A stretch of DNA of 60,501 bases from a beta proteobacterium AAP65 (lineage in GTDB: Bacteria; Pseudomonadota; Gammaproteobacteria; Burkholderiales; Burkholderiaceae_C), in contig LJHW01000007.1 of NCBI GenBank assembly GCA_001295865.1, positions 1 to 60,501 on the forward strand, read 5' to 3'. This document shows, piece after piece, positions 1 to 9,816 of the stretch (position 1 is the first letter of the stretch; the number at the start of each line of letters is the position of its first letter). A program made the position numbers and the translations under genes. The notes beneath the pieces were generated by a model. It was not told the DNA's origin. It ran no database searches and was given only the letters and a program-made list of their open reading frames with translations.

Positions 1-3000
1 AGCGTGCCGCCGGTGACGATGACGAGGTCGGTGCCGCTGGCGAGATCGGCCCCCGTGGCCAGGTTGAGGCTGCCGCCGTTCTGCACGTTGACGGTGCCGT
101 TGCCCTTGGCGGCGCGCAGCGTGGCGCTGCCGGCCACGTTCAGGGTGCCGGTGCCCAGGGCCAGGCTCACGTCGGCGTTGTTGTTCAGCGTGTAGCTGTT
201 GGCCGTGAGCGTGCCGCTGCCGTTCAGCGTGCCGGACAAGGCGAGGCTGGCAGCCGTGACGGTGTTGTTGATGGTGAGCGTGCGCCCGGTGTTGACGGTG
301 AGCGCCGTGTTGCTGCCCAGCGCGTTGGACACGGTCATGTTGCCGCCGGACAGCAGCACGTTGTCGGTGCCCAGGGTGCCCGTCATCACCAGGCTTGCAC
401 CGTTGGCGTTCTGGAAGGTGCCGGCACCCGTGTAGTTGTCGTCCAGCGTGATGCTGCCGCTGGCGCGGTCATAGGCCAGGGTGGCCGTGGCCGCGATGCT
501 GATCGTGCCGACGCCCGTGACGTTCAGGGCGCCGTTCGACGCGCCGTTCCCCACGGTGAGGGTGCCCGAGTTCACCAGCACGGCGCCGGAGACCGAGGCC
601 ACGCCATGGATGCGGGAGCTGCCGTCGCTGATCAGGCTGCCGGCGCTGAAGTTGTTGTTGCGCGTCTGGTTGTTGAGCCTGACGACGTCGACCAGGAGCT
701 GGAAGCCGTTGTCCACGACCTCGCCCTCGCCTTGAAGTTCGCCGATGGTCTCGGCACCGCCCAGTGTCAGGAAGCCGGTCGTGTTGATGTCGACCGTGGC
801 GGTGTTGCTCAGGCGCTCGGCCGCACCGGTGCGGAGATTGCCCGCGCTGCCGATGTTCACGGTGCTGTGGGTCGACACGCCGTTGAGCGTGGCATCGCCC
901 GTCACCGTCAGCGTGCCGCCACCGAGCGTGGTGCCCGTGGCGACCACAGCGTTGGTCAGGAGCTGCGAGCCGCCGCTCGCTGTCAAGGTGAAGTTGCCCT
1001 GCAGCGTGCCTGCCAATGTCAGGTCGTCGATGGTCTCGTTGCGCCCAAGCACCAACGTGCCCAGATCGCCGACGGTGATGTCGCGGCCGTTGGCGATGCT
1101 GCTGGCCGCCCCCAGCGTGAGCTGGGCGCCAGCGCTGATGCTGACCGGCGCGTCGAGGTTGCCGGTGAGCGTGGCGGTGGCACTGGCCGGGATGTTGGCG
1201 GCCGATGCCGTCAGCGTGCCGCTGCCGGCCAGTGTGCCGCTGAGGTTGAGCGTGGCGACCGTGTCGTCCGTCGAGCCCATGGTGAAGACCGAGCCGTTGC
1301 CCACGGTGACCGTGGCCAGCGGGCTCAGGTTGCTGCCGGTGGTCAGCGTCAGTCCACCGCTGCCGGTGCTTTCGATCAGCCGCAGGCCGGTGACGTTTTT
1401 GTCGAGCGTGAAGGTGCCGGTGCCGGCCTGGCGCAGCGTGCGCACGCCCGCGCCGGCGTCGCCGATGTTGTTGCCGCCGCCCAGCAGAGTGGAGGCCAAC
1501 ACCGCGGTGTCGCGGTCGATGACCAGCGTGCCGCCCAAGGTCAGGGTGCCGCCCACGGGCAGTGCCCCGGCCGAAGCACCGCTGCCGCCGAGCGTCAGCG
1601 TCACGCCGTTGGACACGGTGGCGTTGTTGGTGACGCTGACGGTGGTTTCAATGAGCGGCATGCTGCCGTTGAGCGTGGCATTGAAGGTCTGCACGCTCAA
1701 GGTGTTCGTGCCGCTGACCGTGCCGCGCAAGGCCAGCGTGTCGACGTCGGCCGTGCCGTTCATCAGCAGCGTGGCACTGCTGTCCACGGTGAGGTTGGCG
1801 TTGCTGGGCAGCAGGCCGTTGGCGGTGAGGTTGAGCGTGCCGCCGTTGATGTTGATGCCCGTGATGCCGTTGAGCGCCTGTTGCAGCGCGACGGTGCCCG
1901 GGCCGGCCACGTTGACCGTGGTGCCACCCAGGCGCGCGTTCACGGTGGCGCCGCCTTGCAGGTTGTGCGTGGTGGCGGCCAGGGTGCGCGTGGCGCCGCC
2001 CGAAAGCGTGCCGCCGAGGTCCAGCGTCTGCACGGTGTCGGTGTTCACGCCCAGGGCCAGCGTGGCCGTGGCCGGCACCGTCACCGTGGCGTTGGCGGCG
2101 AGGTTGGCATTGCTGCCGAGTTGCAGCGTCTGCCCGGCGGCCACCGACACGTTGGCGTTGACCGCGCTGTTGATCGTGGCATTGCCCTGCACCGAGAGGT
2201 TGCCCGCGCCCAGGCCGCCCAAGACCTCGGCGTTGGTGTTCAGCGTGTAGCTGCCGGCCGTCAGCACCCCCGTGGTGGCGCCCAGCACGCCACCCAGCGT
2301 CAGCGAACCCACGGACTCGGCGTTGCTGCCCAGCGTGAACGTGGCGCCGGTGGCCACGCTGATGGCGAGGTTGCTGCCCAGCTGGGCAGCGCCCCCTGCC
2401 AGCAAGGCGCTGCCACCCGTGATCGTGAGCCCCGTGAGACCGGCGGCGTTGCCGTTGATCGTCAGCGCCCCTTTGCTCACGGCGATGCTGCCGGTGCCGG
2501 CCACGGCGCCCAGCACAAAGGGTCCGTCTGCGTTGTAGGCCAAGGCGCCGGTGCCGGTGAGCGTGACGGTGCCGGTGGGCACGAGGTTGCCCGTGGTGCC
2601 GCTGCCCACCGTGAGCGTGCCGCCCGTGGCCACGTTGCTCAGTCCAGTGACGTTGACCGTGGTGGTGAGCAGCGAACTGCCGCTGGCAGCCAGGTTGCCC
2701 TGCACCGTGAGGGCGGCCGCGCCCGCGACGGTGCCGCCGTTGAGCGTGAGCGCGCCGATGGTTTCGGCGCTGTCGCCCAAGCTGAGCGTGGTGCCGGCCG
2801 CGAGGCTGACGCTGGCGCTGTTGTTGATGCGGTTGCTCTCGCCATTGGCCAGGCTCAGGCTGCCGCCGTTGACTGCCACCGCGGCCAGGGCGGGCAACGT
2901 GCCGTCGAGGGTGACGGCGCCGTTGGTGATCTGCAGTTCACCGCCGCCCAGCACATTGTTCAAACTCACCGCCCCGGTGCGGTTGATGACGAGCGCGGCG

Positions 3001-5969
3001 CCCGGGGCCACCGTCAAGGCGCCGCTGGGCGTGAGCTCGCCGACACCGCCCCCATTGCCGATGGCGAGGCTGCCGCCGTTGACGTTGACGTTCACCGCCG
3101 ACACCACCGCCTGCAGCACCGAGGCGCCACTGCTCGTGAGGTCGCCGGTCACCGTGAGTGCTGCGCCCACGGTGCTCGCGGTGAGCTCCGCGGTGCCCGT
3201 GGTGAGCCTGCCGGCCCCCGTGAGCGTGCCTGCCAGCGACAGGCTGGTGATCTCGTCGTCGGCCGCCAGTGTCAGCACGCCACCGCTGTTGACGGTGACG
3301 GTGGCGCCTGCATCCAGATCGCCCGTGGCGCTGCGTGTGAGCGTCGCGCCATTGCTCACGGTGACTGTCGTGGCCGCGCTGGCGGCGTTGAGCGTGGCAT
3401 TGCCCTGTGCGTTCAGCGTGCCCGCACCCAGCGGTGCATTGACCGTGGCACCGGTGAGCAGGTTGTAGGTGGTCGCAGTGAGCGTCTGCGCCGAGGTGCT
3501 CAGCGTGCCGCCGAGCGCCAGCGTTCCGACAGCCTCGCCGCTGTCGCCCAGGGTGAGCGTGCCGCCAGCGGCCACGCTGAGCGTGGCTGCGTTGTTGATG
3601 CGGTTGTCGGAGCCGTCGTCGAGCAGCAGCGTGCCGCCGTTGAGCACGCTGACCGTCGTGACGTCGGGCAGCGTGGCCGTCAGGCGCAGCGTGCCGCCGT
3701 CGACCCGCACGGTGCCTGCGCCTGCAACGGCGCCCAGGTCGGTGGTGCCGCTGCGGTTGAAGGCGAGCACGCCGCCCGTGCCCACGCCCAGGCTCACTGT
3801 CGCGGTGAGGCTGCCGGTGGCGCCACCGTTGCCCACCTGCAAGGTGCTGCCGTTGTTGACCAGGATGTTGTTCGCGTTCAAGTCGGCCAGCACCGTGCTC
3901 GTGCCGGCGCCGGTGACCGTGACATCACCGCTGGCGGTGAGGTTGCTGTTCACCGTGCCACCGCTGAGGGTGGCGCTGGTGGCGTTGAGCGCGGCGGCAC
4001 CGCCCAGAGTGCCTGTCAGGCCCAGCGTGCCCACGGTCTCGGCCACGCCCAAGCTCAAGGTGGCACCACCGGCCACCGTGACAGCGGCGGTGTCGGCAAT
4101 GCGGTCGGCCACGGCGGCCAGCGTCAGCGTGCCGCTGTTCACCGTCAGCGTGGCCACGTCGGCCACGGCGGTGAGGCTGGTGCTGCCTTTGAGATTCAGC
4201 CCGCTGGCGGTGACGTTGGCCGCCAAGGTGTGTGTGCCACTGCCGCCGTTGTTGTCGAGTTCGAGCACGCCGGCGCCCGTCAGCGTGATGGCCTGGTTGA
4301 CCGCCACCGAGGCGGTGGACAAAGGTGCCGTGGCACCGGGCGTGTTGGCCGACAAGGTGACCGAGCCCGCCGTGCTGATCGGTGCGTTGACGACGATGCC
4401 GTGGCCCGCCTGCAGCGTGAGGCTGTTCGTTGCCGCCGGTGCCGAAATGGCGGCGCTCACGGTGATCAGTTCGTTGGCCTGCAGCACGACGTTGCCCAGG
4501 CCCAACTGGGTCTGCACCGCGCCGGCGGTGATGCGGCTGTTGTCCCCGGGCGCGGCAAACAGCAGGGTCAGCGACGTGAGGTCGTTGGTGGCCGGGCTGG
4601 CGCTGCCGTCGATATCGGGCGTGTCGGCCGCGATTTCTAGGTTGGTCGGGTCCAGCAGCAGTTGCCCGCCGATGCCCAAGGGCGCGCTGCGGTCCGAGGT
4701 ACCGCGGAAGTCGAGGAAGTGCTTGCCAGAGATCTCGACGAAGCCCCCATGGCCACCAGCGATACCACCGCGCGCATCGGCGGCGCCCAGGAAGCGCGTG
4801 GCGTCATCCGACCACACGATGAGTTCGCCGCCGTCCCCCAGTTGCAGCGCGTTGGCCGACAGGCGGGCGCCCCGCGTGACGCTCACCATCGACGCATTGC
4901 GCACCGTGTCGTCACGGCCCTGGAAGCCTCCCCCCACCCGCAGGCGGCCGCCGCCGGCCGTGCCGGACACGTCCAGTCGCGCGTTGTCGGTCAGCAGGAT
5001 CTTGTCGCCCTGCACCAGCACATCACCACCACGGCCCTGCGCGCTGGTGGCATCGATGCTGCCGCCGACTTGCGTGATGCCGGCTGCGCCGCCATCCACG
5101 ACCACCCGGCCCATCAGCTGCCCCAGCGAACGGGCCTGCACCACGCCATCGAGGTTGAGCACGGTGTCGGCAAAACCGGCGCGTGCCGCGGCACGGAACT
5201 CGGCGCTGCCGCCGTCGGCGCGCACGCTGCCCAACATCTGCAAGCGGGTGTCCAGCGCCTGGTTCTTGACGTTGAACAAGACCAGGCCGTCGCCTTCCAC
5301 GTCCACCAGCACTTCGCTGGCCGCGGCCAGGGCCACACGCCGGGCCTCGATCTGCCCGCTGTGGAAGAGCTGCGGCGCCACCAGCGCCACGGTGCCGTCG
5401 ATCGCGGTGATCTGGCCTTCGCTGCGCAGTTCGCCGGCGCCGCCGGCACCCACGCCGAACTGCAGGCGGCCTGAAAGCAGGGCTTCATCGCTGATGGTGA
5501 GGGTGCTGGCCACCAGGCCCCCCACGTCCACGCGCGAGTTCGCGCCGAAGACGATGCCGCGCGGGTTGATCAGCCAAACGCTGCCGTTGCTCTGCAGCGC
5601 GCCGTAGATCAGCGAGGGGTTGTCGCCCAGCACGCGGTTCAGCAGCACCGAGCTGCGGTCGGGCTGCAGCACCTGCACACGTTCGCCGGCGGCGATGGAG
5701 AAGTTGGTCCAGTCGAGCCCGGCGCGCGCCGTGCTCTGCTGGATGAGCATCTGCCCCGGGGCCGTCGTCTGCACCGTCACCTGGCCGTGTGTGGGCGTGG
5801 CGCCCTCGGGCAGGGCAAAGCCCAGCGGCGAGGCCCCCAGCAGGCACACCGCCAAGCTGACTGGGCGCAGCGCGTGGCGGCCGCGCCGGCGGGGTGCTGC
5901 CGTGGCTCGGACCAGGGCGAGGCCTTGCGTGGCGGTGGTGGCGGGAAACTGCGGGCGGGCGACGCTCAT
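1..5969 (-). CDS. TpsA-type filamentous haemagglutinin-like exoprotein (C-terminus beyond window)
   Basis: Large secreted beta-helix protein of a two-partner secretion system, exported to the periplasm and then through the partner TpsB encoded just upstream. The frame opens with ATG at 5969 and I read it without a stop in the stretches I translated down to base 3, so at least 1989 residues are here and the C-terminus is missing. The N-terminus has an extended signal peptide (hydrophobic part about residues 40-53, likely cut after GFA). The TPS secretion domain that follows contains DWTNFSI, GDNPSLIYG and INPRGIVFG, variants of the NPNL and NPNGI motifs. From about residue 480 onward the chain is a long array of degenerate Gly/Thr/Leu/Asn-rich units of the type TLTLGGTLSGSGTLTA with few charged residues, as expected for a beta-solenoid. 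The gene starts 39 bases after the tpsB stop. Ligand and activity (adhesin, biofilm or contact toxin) cannot be told without the C-terminus. Confidence 0.9.
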   Translation of the reverse strand, partial: MSVARPQFPATTATQGLALVRATAAPRRRGRHALRPVSLAVCLLGASPLGFALPEGATPTHGQVTVQTTAPGQMLIQQSTARAGLDWTNFSIAAGERVQVLQPDRSSVLLNRVLGDNPSLIYGALQSNGSVWLINPRGIVFGANSRVDVGGLVASTLTISDEALLSGRLQFGVGAGGAGELRSEGQITAIDGTVALVAPQLFHSGQIEARRVALAAASEVLVDVEGDGLVLFNVKNQALDTRLQMLGSVRADGGSAEFRAAARAGFADTVLNLDGVVQARSLGQLMGRVVVDGGAAGITQVGGSIDATSAQGRGGDVLVQGDKILLTDNARLDVSGTAGGGRLRVGGGFQGRDDTVRNASMVSVTRGARLSANALQLGDGGELIVWSDDATRFLGAADARGGIAGGHGGFVEISGKHFLDFRGTSDRSAPLGIGGQLLLDPTNLEIAADTPDIDGSASPATNDLTSLTLLFAAPGDNSRITAGAVQTQLGLGNVVLQANELITVSAAISAPAATNSLTLQAGHGIVVNAPISTAGSVTLSANTPGATAPLSTASVAVNQAITLTGAGVLELDNNGGSGTHTLAANVTASGLNLKGSTSLTAVADVATLTVNSGTLTLAAVADRIADTAAVTVAGGATLSLGVAETVGTLGLTGTLGGAAALNATSATLSGGTVNSNLTASGDVTVTGAGTSTVLADLNANNILVNNGSTLQVGNGGATGSLTATVSLGVGTGGVLAFNRSGTTDLGAVAGAGTVRVDGGTLRLTATLPDVTTVSVLNGGTLLLDDGSDNRINNAATLSVAAGGTLTLGDSGEAVGTLALGGTLSTSAQTLTATTYNLLTGATVNAPLGAGTLNAQGNATLNAASAATTVTVSNGATLTRSATGDLDAGATVTVNSGGVLTLAADDEITSLSLAGTLTGAGRLTTGTAELTASTVGAALTVTGDLTSSGASVLQAVVSAVNVNVNGGSLAIGNGGGVGELTPSGALTVAPGAALVINRTGAVSLNNVLGGGELQITNGAVTLDGTLPALAAVAVNGGSLSLANGESNRINNSASVSLAAGTTLSLGDSAETIGALTLNGGTVAGAAALTVQGNLAASGSSLLTTTVNVTGLSNVATGGTLTVGSGTTGNLVPTGTVTLTGTGALAYNADGPFVLGAVAGTGSIAVSKGALTINGNAAGLTGLTITGGSALLAGGAAQLGSNLAISVATGATFTLGSNAESVGSLTLGGVLGATTGVLTAGSYTLNTNAEVLGGLGAGNLSVQGNATINSAVNANVSVAAGQTLQLGSNANLAANATVTVPATATLALGVNTDTVQTLDLGGTLSGGATRTLAATTHNLQGGATVNARLGGTTVNVAGPGTVALQQALNGITGININGGTLNLTANGLLPSNANLTVDSSATLLMNGTADVDTLALRGTVSGTNTLSVQTFNATLNGSMPLIETTVSVTNNATVSNGVTLTLGGSGASAGALPVGGTLTLGGTLVIDRDTAVLASTLLGGGNNIGDAGAGVRTLRQAGTGTFTLDKNVTGLRLIESTGSGGLTLTTGSNLSPLATVTVGNGSVFTMGSTDDTVATLNLSGTLAGSGTLTASAANIPASATATLTGNLDAPVSISAGAQLTLGAASSIANGRDITVGDLGTLVLGRNETIDDLTLAGTLQGNFTLTASGGSQLLTNAVVATGTTLGGGTLTVTGDATLNGVSTHSTVNIGSAGNLRTGAAERLSNTATVDINTTGFLTLGGAETIGELQGEGEVVDNGFQLLVDVVRLNNQTRNNNFSAGSLISDGSSRIHGVASVSGAVLVNSGTLTVGNGASNGALNVTGVGTISIAATATLAYDRASGSITLDDNYTGAGTFQNANGASLVMTGTLGTDNVLLSGGNMTVSNALGSNTALTVNTGRTLTINNTVTAASLALSGTLNGSGTLTANSYTLNNNADVSLALGTGTLNVAGSATLRAAKGNGTVNVQNGGSLNLATGADLASGTDLVIVTGGT

Positions 5970-6008
5970 CGGGGGTGGCCTTGGGGGGTGTTGCGCCGGT
6001 GCTTGCGC

Positions 6009-7856
6009 TCAGTTGAAGAGCATGGTGGCCTGCACATAGGCCCGCAGCTTGTCGATCTTCTCGCCGCTGCGTGTGCCGCCGCCGGTGGGTTGGGCCACCG
6101 ACAGGCGCAGCGCGTAGCCGCCCGGGCGAACCCAACTCAGGCCGAGGCCCACACCGCTGAACACGCCGCTGTTCTTGGCCGCGTTGGTTTCGGACACCAC
6201 GCGCTGCCGATAGCGGTACTGCACATAACCACCGTCGACAAAAACGCTGAACACCATCTCGCGGGCGGTGCGGCCGAACCAGCTTTCCGGCGGCAGCAGC
6301 CGCAGTTCCAGGCTGCCGACCACGCCGATGTCGCCCGTGCCTTCGCCCGTGGAGAAAGCGCGCACACCATCGGGCCCGCCAAGGCGGAACTGTTCCGTGG
6401 TGTCGAGGTTGTTGACGGTGTACTGGCCGCGCAGGTTCAGGTAGACCAAAGCGCGCCCGGTGACCCAGTCCTGCAGGCGCGAAGCGCCATAGGTGAGCTT
6501 GGTGTAACGCTCGTCGTCGTCCAGCGCCGGGTTGCGGCCGCTGGGGTACTTCAGCTGCCCGCTGCTGAGGTTGAGCTCAAACGTGTTGACGGCGCCGCCG
6601 AGCAGGCTGTCGCGGAAATCGCCGGTCAGGCCCAGGCCTACCGCATCGACGTTCTTGCGCGACTGGCCGCCCACCTGGCCTTGCCGGTCGGTGTAGGTCT
6701 TGTGCTCCAGCGAGGCCAGCGTGAAGAGGTTGAGGTTGCGCGAGCGCACCACCGGGTACAGCGCAAAGGCATTGAAGGTGGCCGCCGTGCCGTTGAGGTC
6801 GAGCGGGAATTCGTCCTTGTCGAGCTGGTAGCGCACCGCCGAGATCGAGGCGCCGGCCTTGAAGCCATCGCTGCCTATCGGTGTGTTGTAGCCCAGCAGT
6901 GCAAAGCCCAGACCACCGGTGGTGCTGGCCAGTGCGTTGGCGGTGATGCCATCGCCACGCCCGAACGGGCTGTTCATCTGCGCCAGGCCACCGATGCGGA
7001 ACTCACCCAGCGCCTTGGCGCCGTTGGCGTCGAGGTCGACCTTGCCGGTGTAGACCTTCTCCGGGCTCGGGGTCACCACCAGCGTGGCCGTGCCGGGCAC
7101 CGAACCCGCCCGCACCTCGAAGCGGGCCGTCATGCCGCGCAAGTCGTTGACGAGGAAGACCACCCGCTCCACATCACGCACCTTCAGCACCGAGCCGGGC
7201 TTCAGGCGGGCGAGGTAAGCCTCGACGACCTCGCGGTCCACGGCGATGCCGTTGCGCCAGTTCAGCACCACACGGTCGAGCCGGCCTTCCAGCACCGCGA
7301 TGCGGATGGTGCTGCCGCCGGGCGTGGCCTGGGGCGACTGCTCGGGAATGTAGGCGTAGCCCAGGTAGTAGCCGAGATCGCGCTGCAGGAAACGGGTGAC
7401 CTCGGCGGCAGCGTTGACCAGATCTTCGAAGCTGCGCTCGCGCCCCGTGAAGGGGGCGGTCAGCCGCGTCAGCGCCGCGCGCAGTTCGGGCGGTGCCTGC
7501 TCGTCGACACTGTAGGCGGCGATGTCCAGCCGAAGGTCGTCGTCGGGTTTGCCCAGCTCACGCGGCGGGGTGGGGCTGGCGGGCAGCTCTGCGGGTTTGG
7601 CCGGGGACGTGGCTGGCGGCGCCAACTCGGAACTCGGCGGCACGATGGTGGGTGTGCGCACCGGTGCCGCGGGGGTAGGTGGTGTGGGGGCCGCGGGTGT
7701 CTGGGCCCGGGCCGAGCCGGCAACGGCAAAACACAGGGCCAGCAGCACCGCAACAACGCCGGCTTGCCCAGGGCTGCTTCGCACTGCACTGGGGCCCCGC
7801 GTCGACCAGGCCGGCGGCCCGACCTCGGGCTTGCGGCTGCACCTCTGGATCCCCAT
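6009..7856 (-). CDS. TpsB outer-membrane transporter (FhaC/ShlB family)
   Basis: Omp85-superfamily beta-barrel that secretes the adjacent TpsA protein. The 615-residue product has a signal peptide (hydrophobic residues about 32-47, cut near SARA/Q), a Pro/Thr/Ala-rich linker, two POTRA-like segments (about 85-260, including IRIAVLEGRLD and GTATLVV), and a C-terminal barrel of alternating strands. The conserved loop-6 signature is visible as GGPDGVRAFSTGEG, with the Arg expected to reach into the pore. ATG at 7856 is preferred because GCGAGG lies 5 bases upstream and the signal peptide follows; an in-frame TTG at 7886 would add ten residues. It is followed by tpsA after 39 bases, so the two are probably one transcript. 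Length fits the family (about 550-600). Confidence 0.93.
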   Translation of the reverse strand: MGIQRCSRKPEVGPPAWSTRGPSAVRSSPGQAGVVAVLLALCFAVAGSARAQTPAAPTPPTPAAPVRTPTIVPPSSELAPPATSPAKPAELPASPTPPRELGKPDDDLRLDIAAYSVDEQAPPELRAALTRLTAPFTGRERSFEDLVNAAAEVTRFLQRDLGYYLGYAYIPEQSPQATPGGSTIRIAVLEGRLDRVVLNWRNGIAVDREVVEAYLARLKPGSVLKVRDVERVVFLVNDLRGMTARFEVRAGSVPGTATLVVTPSPEKVYTGKVDLDANGAKALGEFRIGGLAQMNSPFGRGDGITANALASTTGGLGFALLGYNTPIGSDGFKAGASISAVRYQLDKDEFPLDLNGTAATFNAFALYPVVRSRNLNLFTLASLEHKTYTDRQGQVGGQSRKNVDAVGLGLTGDFRDSLLGGAVNTFELNLSSGQLKYPSGRNPALDDDERYTKLTYGASRLQDWVTGRALVYLNLRGQYTVNNLDTTEQFRLGGPDGVRAFSTGEGTGDIGVVGSLELRLLPPESWFGRTAREMVFSVFVDGGYVQYRYRQRVVSETNAAKNSGVFSGVGLGLSWVRPGGYALRLSVAQPTGGGTRSGEKIDKLRAYVQATMLFN

Positions 7857-8148
7857 CGCGGCCTCGCTTTTTTTATGCGTCAGCAAAGGCGGCGGATGCT
7901 AACGCGCGGTCTGCGTGCACGCCATCGAGACGGCTCCCCCGGTGTGGGGACAGGGCCTCAGCGGATTGGCTGCAACATCGGCGTATGCGACATGCCTTCA
8001 ACCCCCCTTGGGCCCTTCGTGTGCCTACGGGCTTGCTAGGGGTTTGCAGTCGCGGCGCTTCGCGCGAAACTCACGGACCCCGGGCCCCGCGCTGTCGGGC
8101 GCCGCAGGGTGGGGCGTCCGCTGTTGCACGCCAGCATTCTTTTGCAAG
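7857..8148. promoter_or_regulatory. Divergent intergenic region between tpsB and tssA
   Basis: This 292-base stretch separates the minus-strand two-partner secretion genes from the plus-strand T6SS genes and should carry the promoters for both. I found no good sigma-70 pair and no sigma-54 site. An A-rich run lies just before tpsB (7867-7874). Open frames inside it look like chance read-through of GC-rich DNA. The region before tssA (8120-8148) has no clear Shine-Dalgarno sequence. Confidence 0.4.
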
Positions 8149-9198
8149 ATGAGCGACATCGAAGACCTCCAGGCCCAGGTGGCCGCATGGCTGCAACCGC
8201 TGCCTGACGAAGCGGCCCCCTGTGGCCCTGACCTCGAGTACGACAACGACTTCCTCGCCTTGTCGCAGGCTGTTGCAGGCAAGCCCGAGTCGCAGTTCGG
8301 GCCCGCCGAGCCGCCTGACTGGCGCAAGGCCGAAGAAGTGGCTGCTGGCCTGATGGAACGCACGCGCGATCTGCGCGTGGCCATCGAGTGGGGTCGCAGC
8401 GTCCTGGTGCTTCGAGGCTTCGCCGCCATGCGGCCGGCCATGACACTCATCAACGGTCTCGTCGAGAACCTCTGGGATCACGTGCATCCCATGCCCGACC
8501 CCGACGATGGCGACCCCTACGGCCGTGTCAACGCCTTGACGCTGCTGCGCGAACCGGCGGGGCTGCTGGGGGCTCTGCGTGACGCGCGTGTCATCGAAGA
8601 CCGTGCCATCGGCCTGGTGCTGATGCGCGACGTCGAAGCCGCGCTGGGCCTGGCACCCGTGAGCCCCGGCCACAGCGAGATGAGCAAGGAACAGGTCGCG
8701 CGCATGCTCGCGGCCACGCTCGAAAAGACCCCGGCCTTGCGTGCCTGTCTGGAAGAGCCCGTCGATCTCGTGCGTCGCACCACGGCGCTGGTCAACGACC
8801 GCCTGGGCAGCGATGCCCCCGATCTGCGCCCCGTCTACGCCCTGGTCAACGGCGCGGCGAGCCTCTTGCCTGCCGAAGCCGACGCGCTCGATGCCGAAGC
8901 CGAAGGAGGCGGCGAAGGCGAAGGGGCCTCAGCCGGCGCCCGCGGCAGTGCCCGAGGCCTCTCGGGCAGCGTCACGTCGCGCGAAGAGGCCATGCGCGCC
9001 ATCGACCTCGTGATCGCTTATCTGGAGCGTGCCGAACCCACGAACCCGGCGCCGCTGTTTCTGCGCCGGGCGCGCCAACTCGTCAGCCACAATTTCTTGC
9101 AGTTGATGAAGGTGTTGGCGCCCGATGCGCTGGCAGAAGTTGCACGGGTGGTGGGGGTCGACCCTGATTCTGTGGAAGACCCCGACGCACCCACTTGA
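8149..9198 (+). CDS. tssA: T6SS protein TssA (ImpA-type)
   Basis: T6SS cap/baseplate-associated protein needed for priming and polymerising the tail tube and sheath. The 349-residue product has the N-terminal ImpA domain (about residues 15-130, with GPDLEYD and the GRSVLVLRG/NGLVENLWDHVHP region) and a short C-terminal domain with the family pattern PLFLRRARQLVSHNF. An acidic, Gly-rich linker lies near residues 245-270. The frame is open further upstream, but ATG at 8149 matches the usual start MSDIE-like and the upstream residues look non-coding. No clear ribosome-binding site precedes it. It is the first gene of the tssABC-hcp run. Confidence 0.93.
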   Translation: MSDIEDLQAQVAAWLQPLPDEAAPCGPDLEYDNDFLALSQAVAGKPESQFGPAEPPDWRKAEEVAAGLMERTRDLRVAIEWGRSVLVLRGFAAMRPAMTLINGLVENLWDHVHPMPDPDDGDPYGRVNALTLLREPAGLLGALRDARVIEDRAIGLVLMRDVEAALGLAPVSPGHSEMSKEQVARMLAATLEKTPALRACLEEPVDLVRRTTALVNDRLGSDAPDLRPVYALVNGAASLLPAEADALDAEAEGGGEGEGASAGARGSARGLSGSVTSREEAMRAIDLVIAYLERAEPTNPAPLFLRRARQLVSHNFLQLMKVLAPDALAEVARVVGVDPDSVEDPDAPT

Positions 9199-9270
9199 CG
9201 AACGTCCCCACATAGAAGAAAACCTGCCACTCTTTCCGTCCTACCCCCCTCGCCGCACAGGAGCCTCTTG

Positions 9271-9768
9271 ATGAGCAGCAGCCAGAAATTCATCGCCCGC
9301 AACCGCGCACCGCGGGTCCAGATTGAATACGACGTCGAAGTCTACGGGGCCGAAAAGAAGGTGCAATTGCCTTTCGTCATGGGCGTGCTGGCAGATCTGT
9401 CGGGCAAGCCGGCCGACCCGCTGGCCCCGGTGGCCGACCGCAAGTTCCTCGAGGTCGACGTCGACAATTTCGACGCGCGCATGAAAGCCATGAAGCCGCG
9501 CGTGGCTTTCCCGGTGCCGAATGCGTTGACGGGCGAGGGCAATCTCAGTGTCGACATCACCTTCGAAAGCATGGATGACTTCTCGCCCGATGCCGTGGCG
9601 CGCAAGGTCGACTCGCTGAACAAGCTGCTCGAGGCGCGCCAACAGTTGCAGAACCTCGTCACCTACATGGACGGCAAGGGCGGCGCCGAAGAGCTGATCG
9701 GCAAGCTGATGAACGACCCGGCCCTGCTGGGTGCTTTGGCCACCTCCGCCAAGCCGGCCGACGCCTGA
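9271..9768 (+). CDS. tssB: T6SS sheath small subunit TssB (VipA)
   Basis: Small subunit of the contractile sheath, which forms heterodimers with TssC that stack around the Hcp tube. The 165-residue protein has the typical pattern: an N-terminal RAPRVQIEYDVE strand, VMGVLADLSG, EVDVDNFDARM, then a helical C-terminus (ESMDDFSPDAV, LLEARQQLQNLV). ATG at 9271 is chosen over the adjacent TTG at 9268 because AGGAG lies 7 bases upstream. It is 48 bases upstream of tssC. Confidence 0.97.
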   Translation: MSSSQKFIARNRAPRVQIEYDVEVYGAEKKVQLPFVMGVLADLSGKPADPLAPVADRKFLEVDVDNFDARMKAMKPRVAFPVPNALTGEGNLSVDITFESMDDFSPDAVARKVDSLNKLLEARQQLQNLVTYMDGKGGAEELIGKLMNDPALLGALATSAKPADA

Positions 9769-9816
9769 AGCAAACCGCTTCCTACCAAAACTCCAAACGT
9801 TGACGAGGAGCCTTAC

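Noticed and set aside
606..4640. A 1344-codon open frame on the plus strand opposite tpsA
   Set aside because: It is the exact mirror frame of the Gly/Thr/Asn-rich TpsA repeats; its Ala/Arg/Gln/His-rich translation has no domain, and the minus-strand frame has the TPS domain and signal peptide.
1..5969. Tandem DNA repeats or a CRISPR array in the left part
   Set aside because: The recurring short motifs are degenerate protein repeats of the beta-solenoid; no exact repeat-spacer pattern exists.
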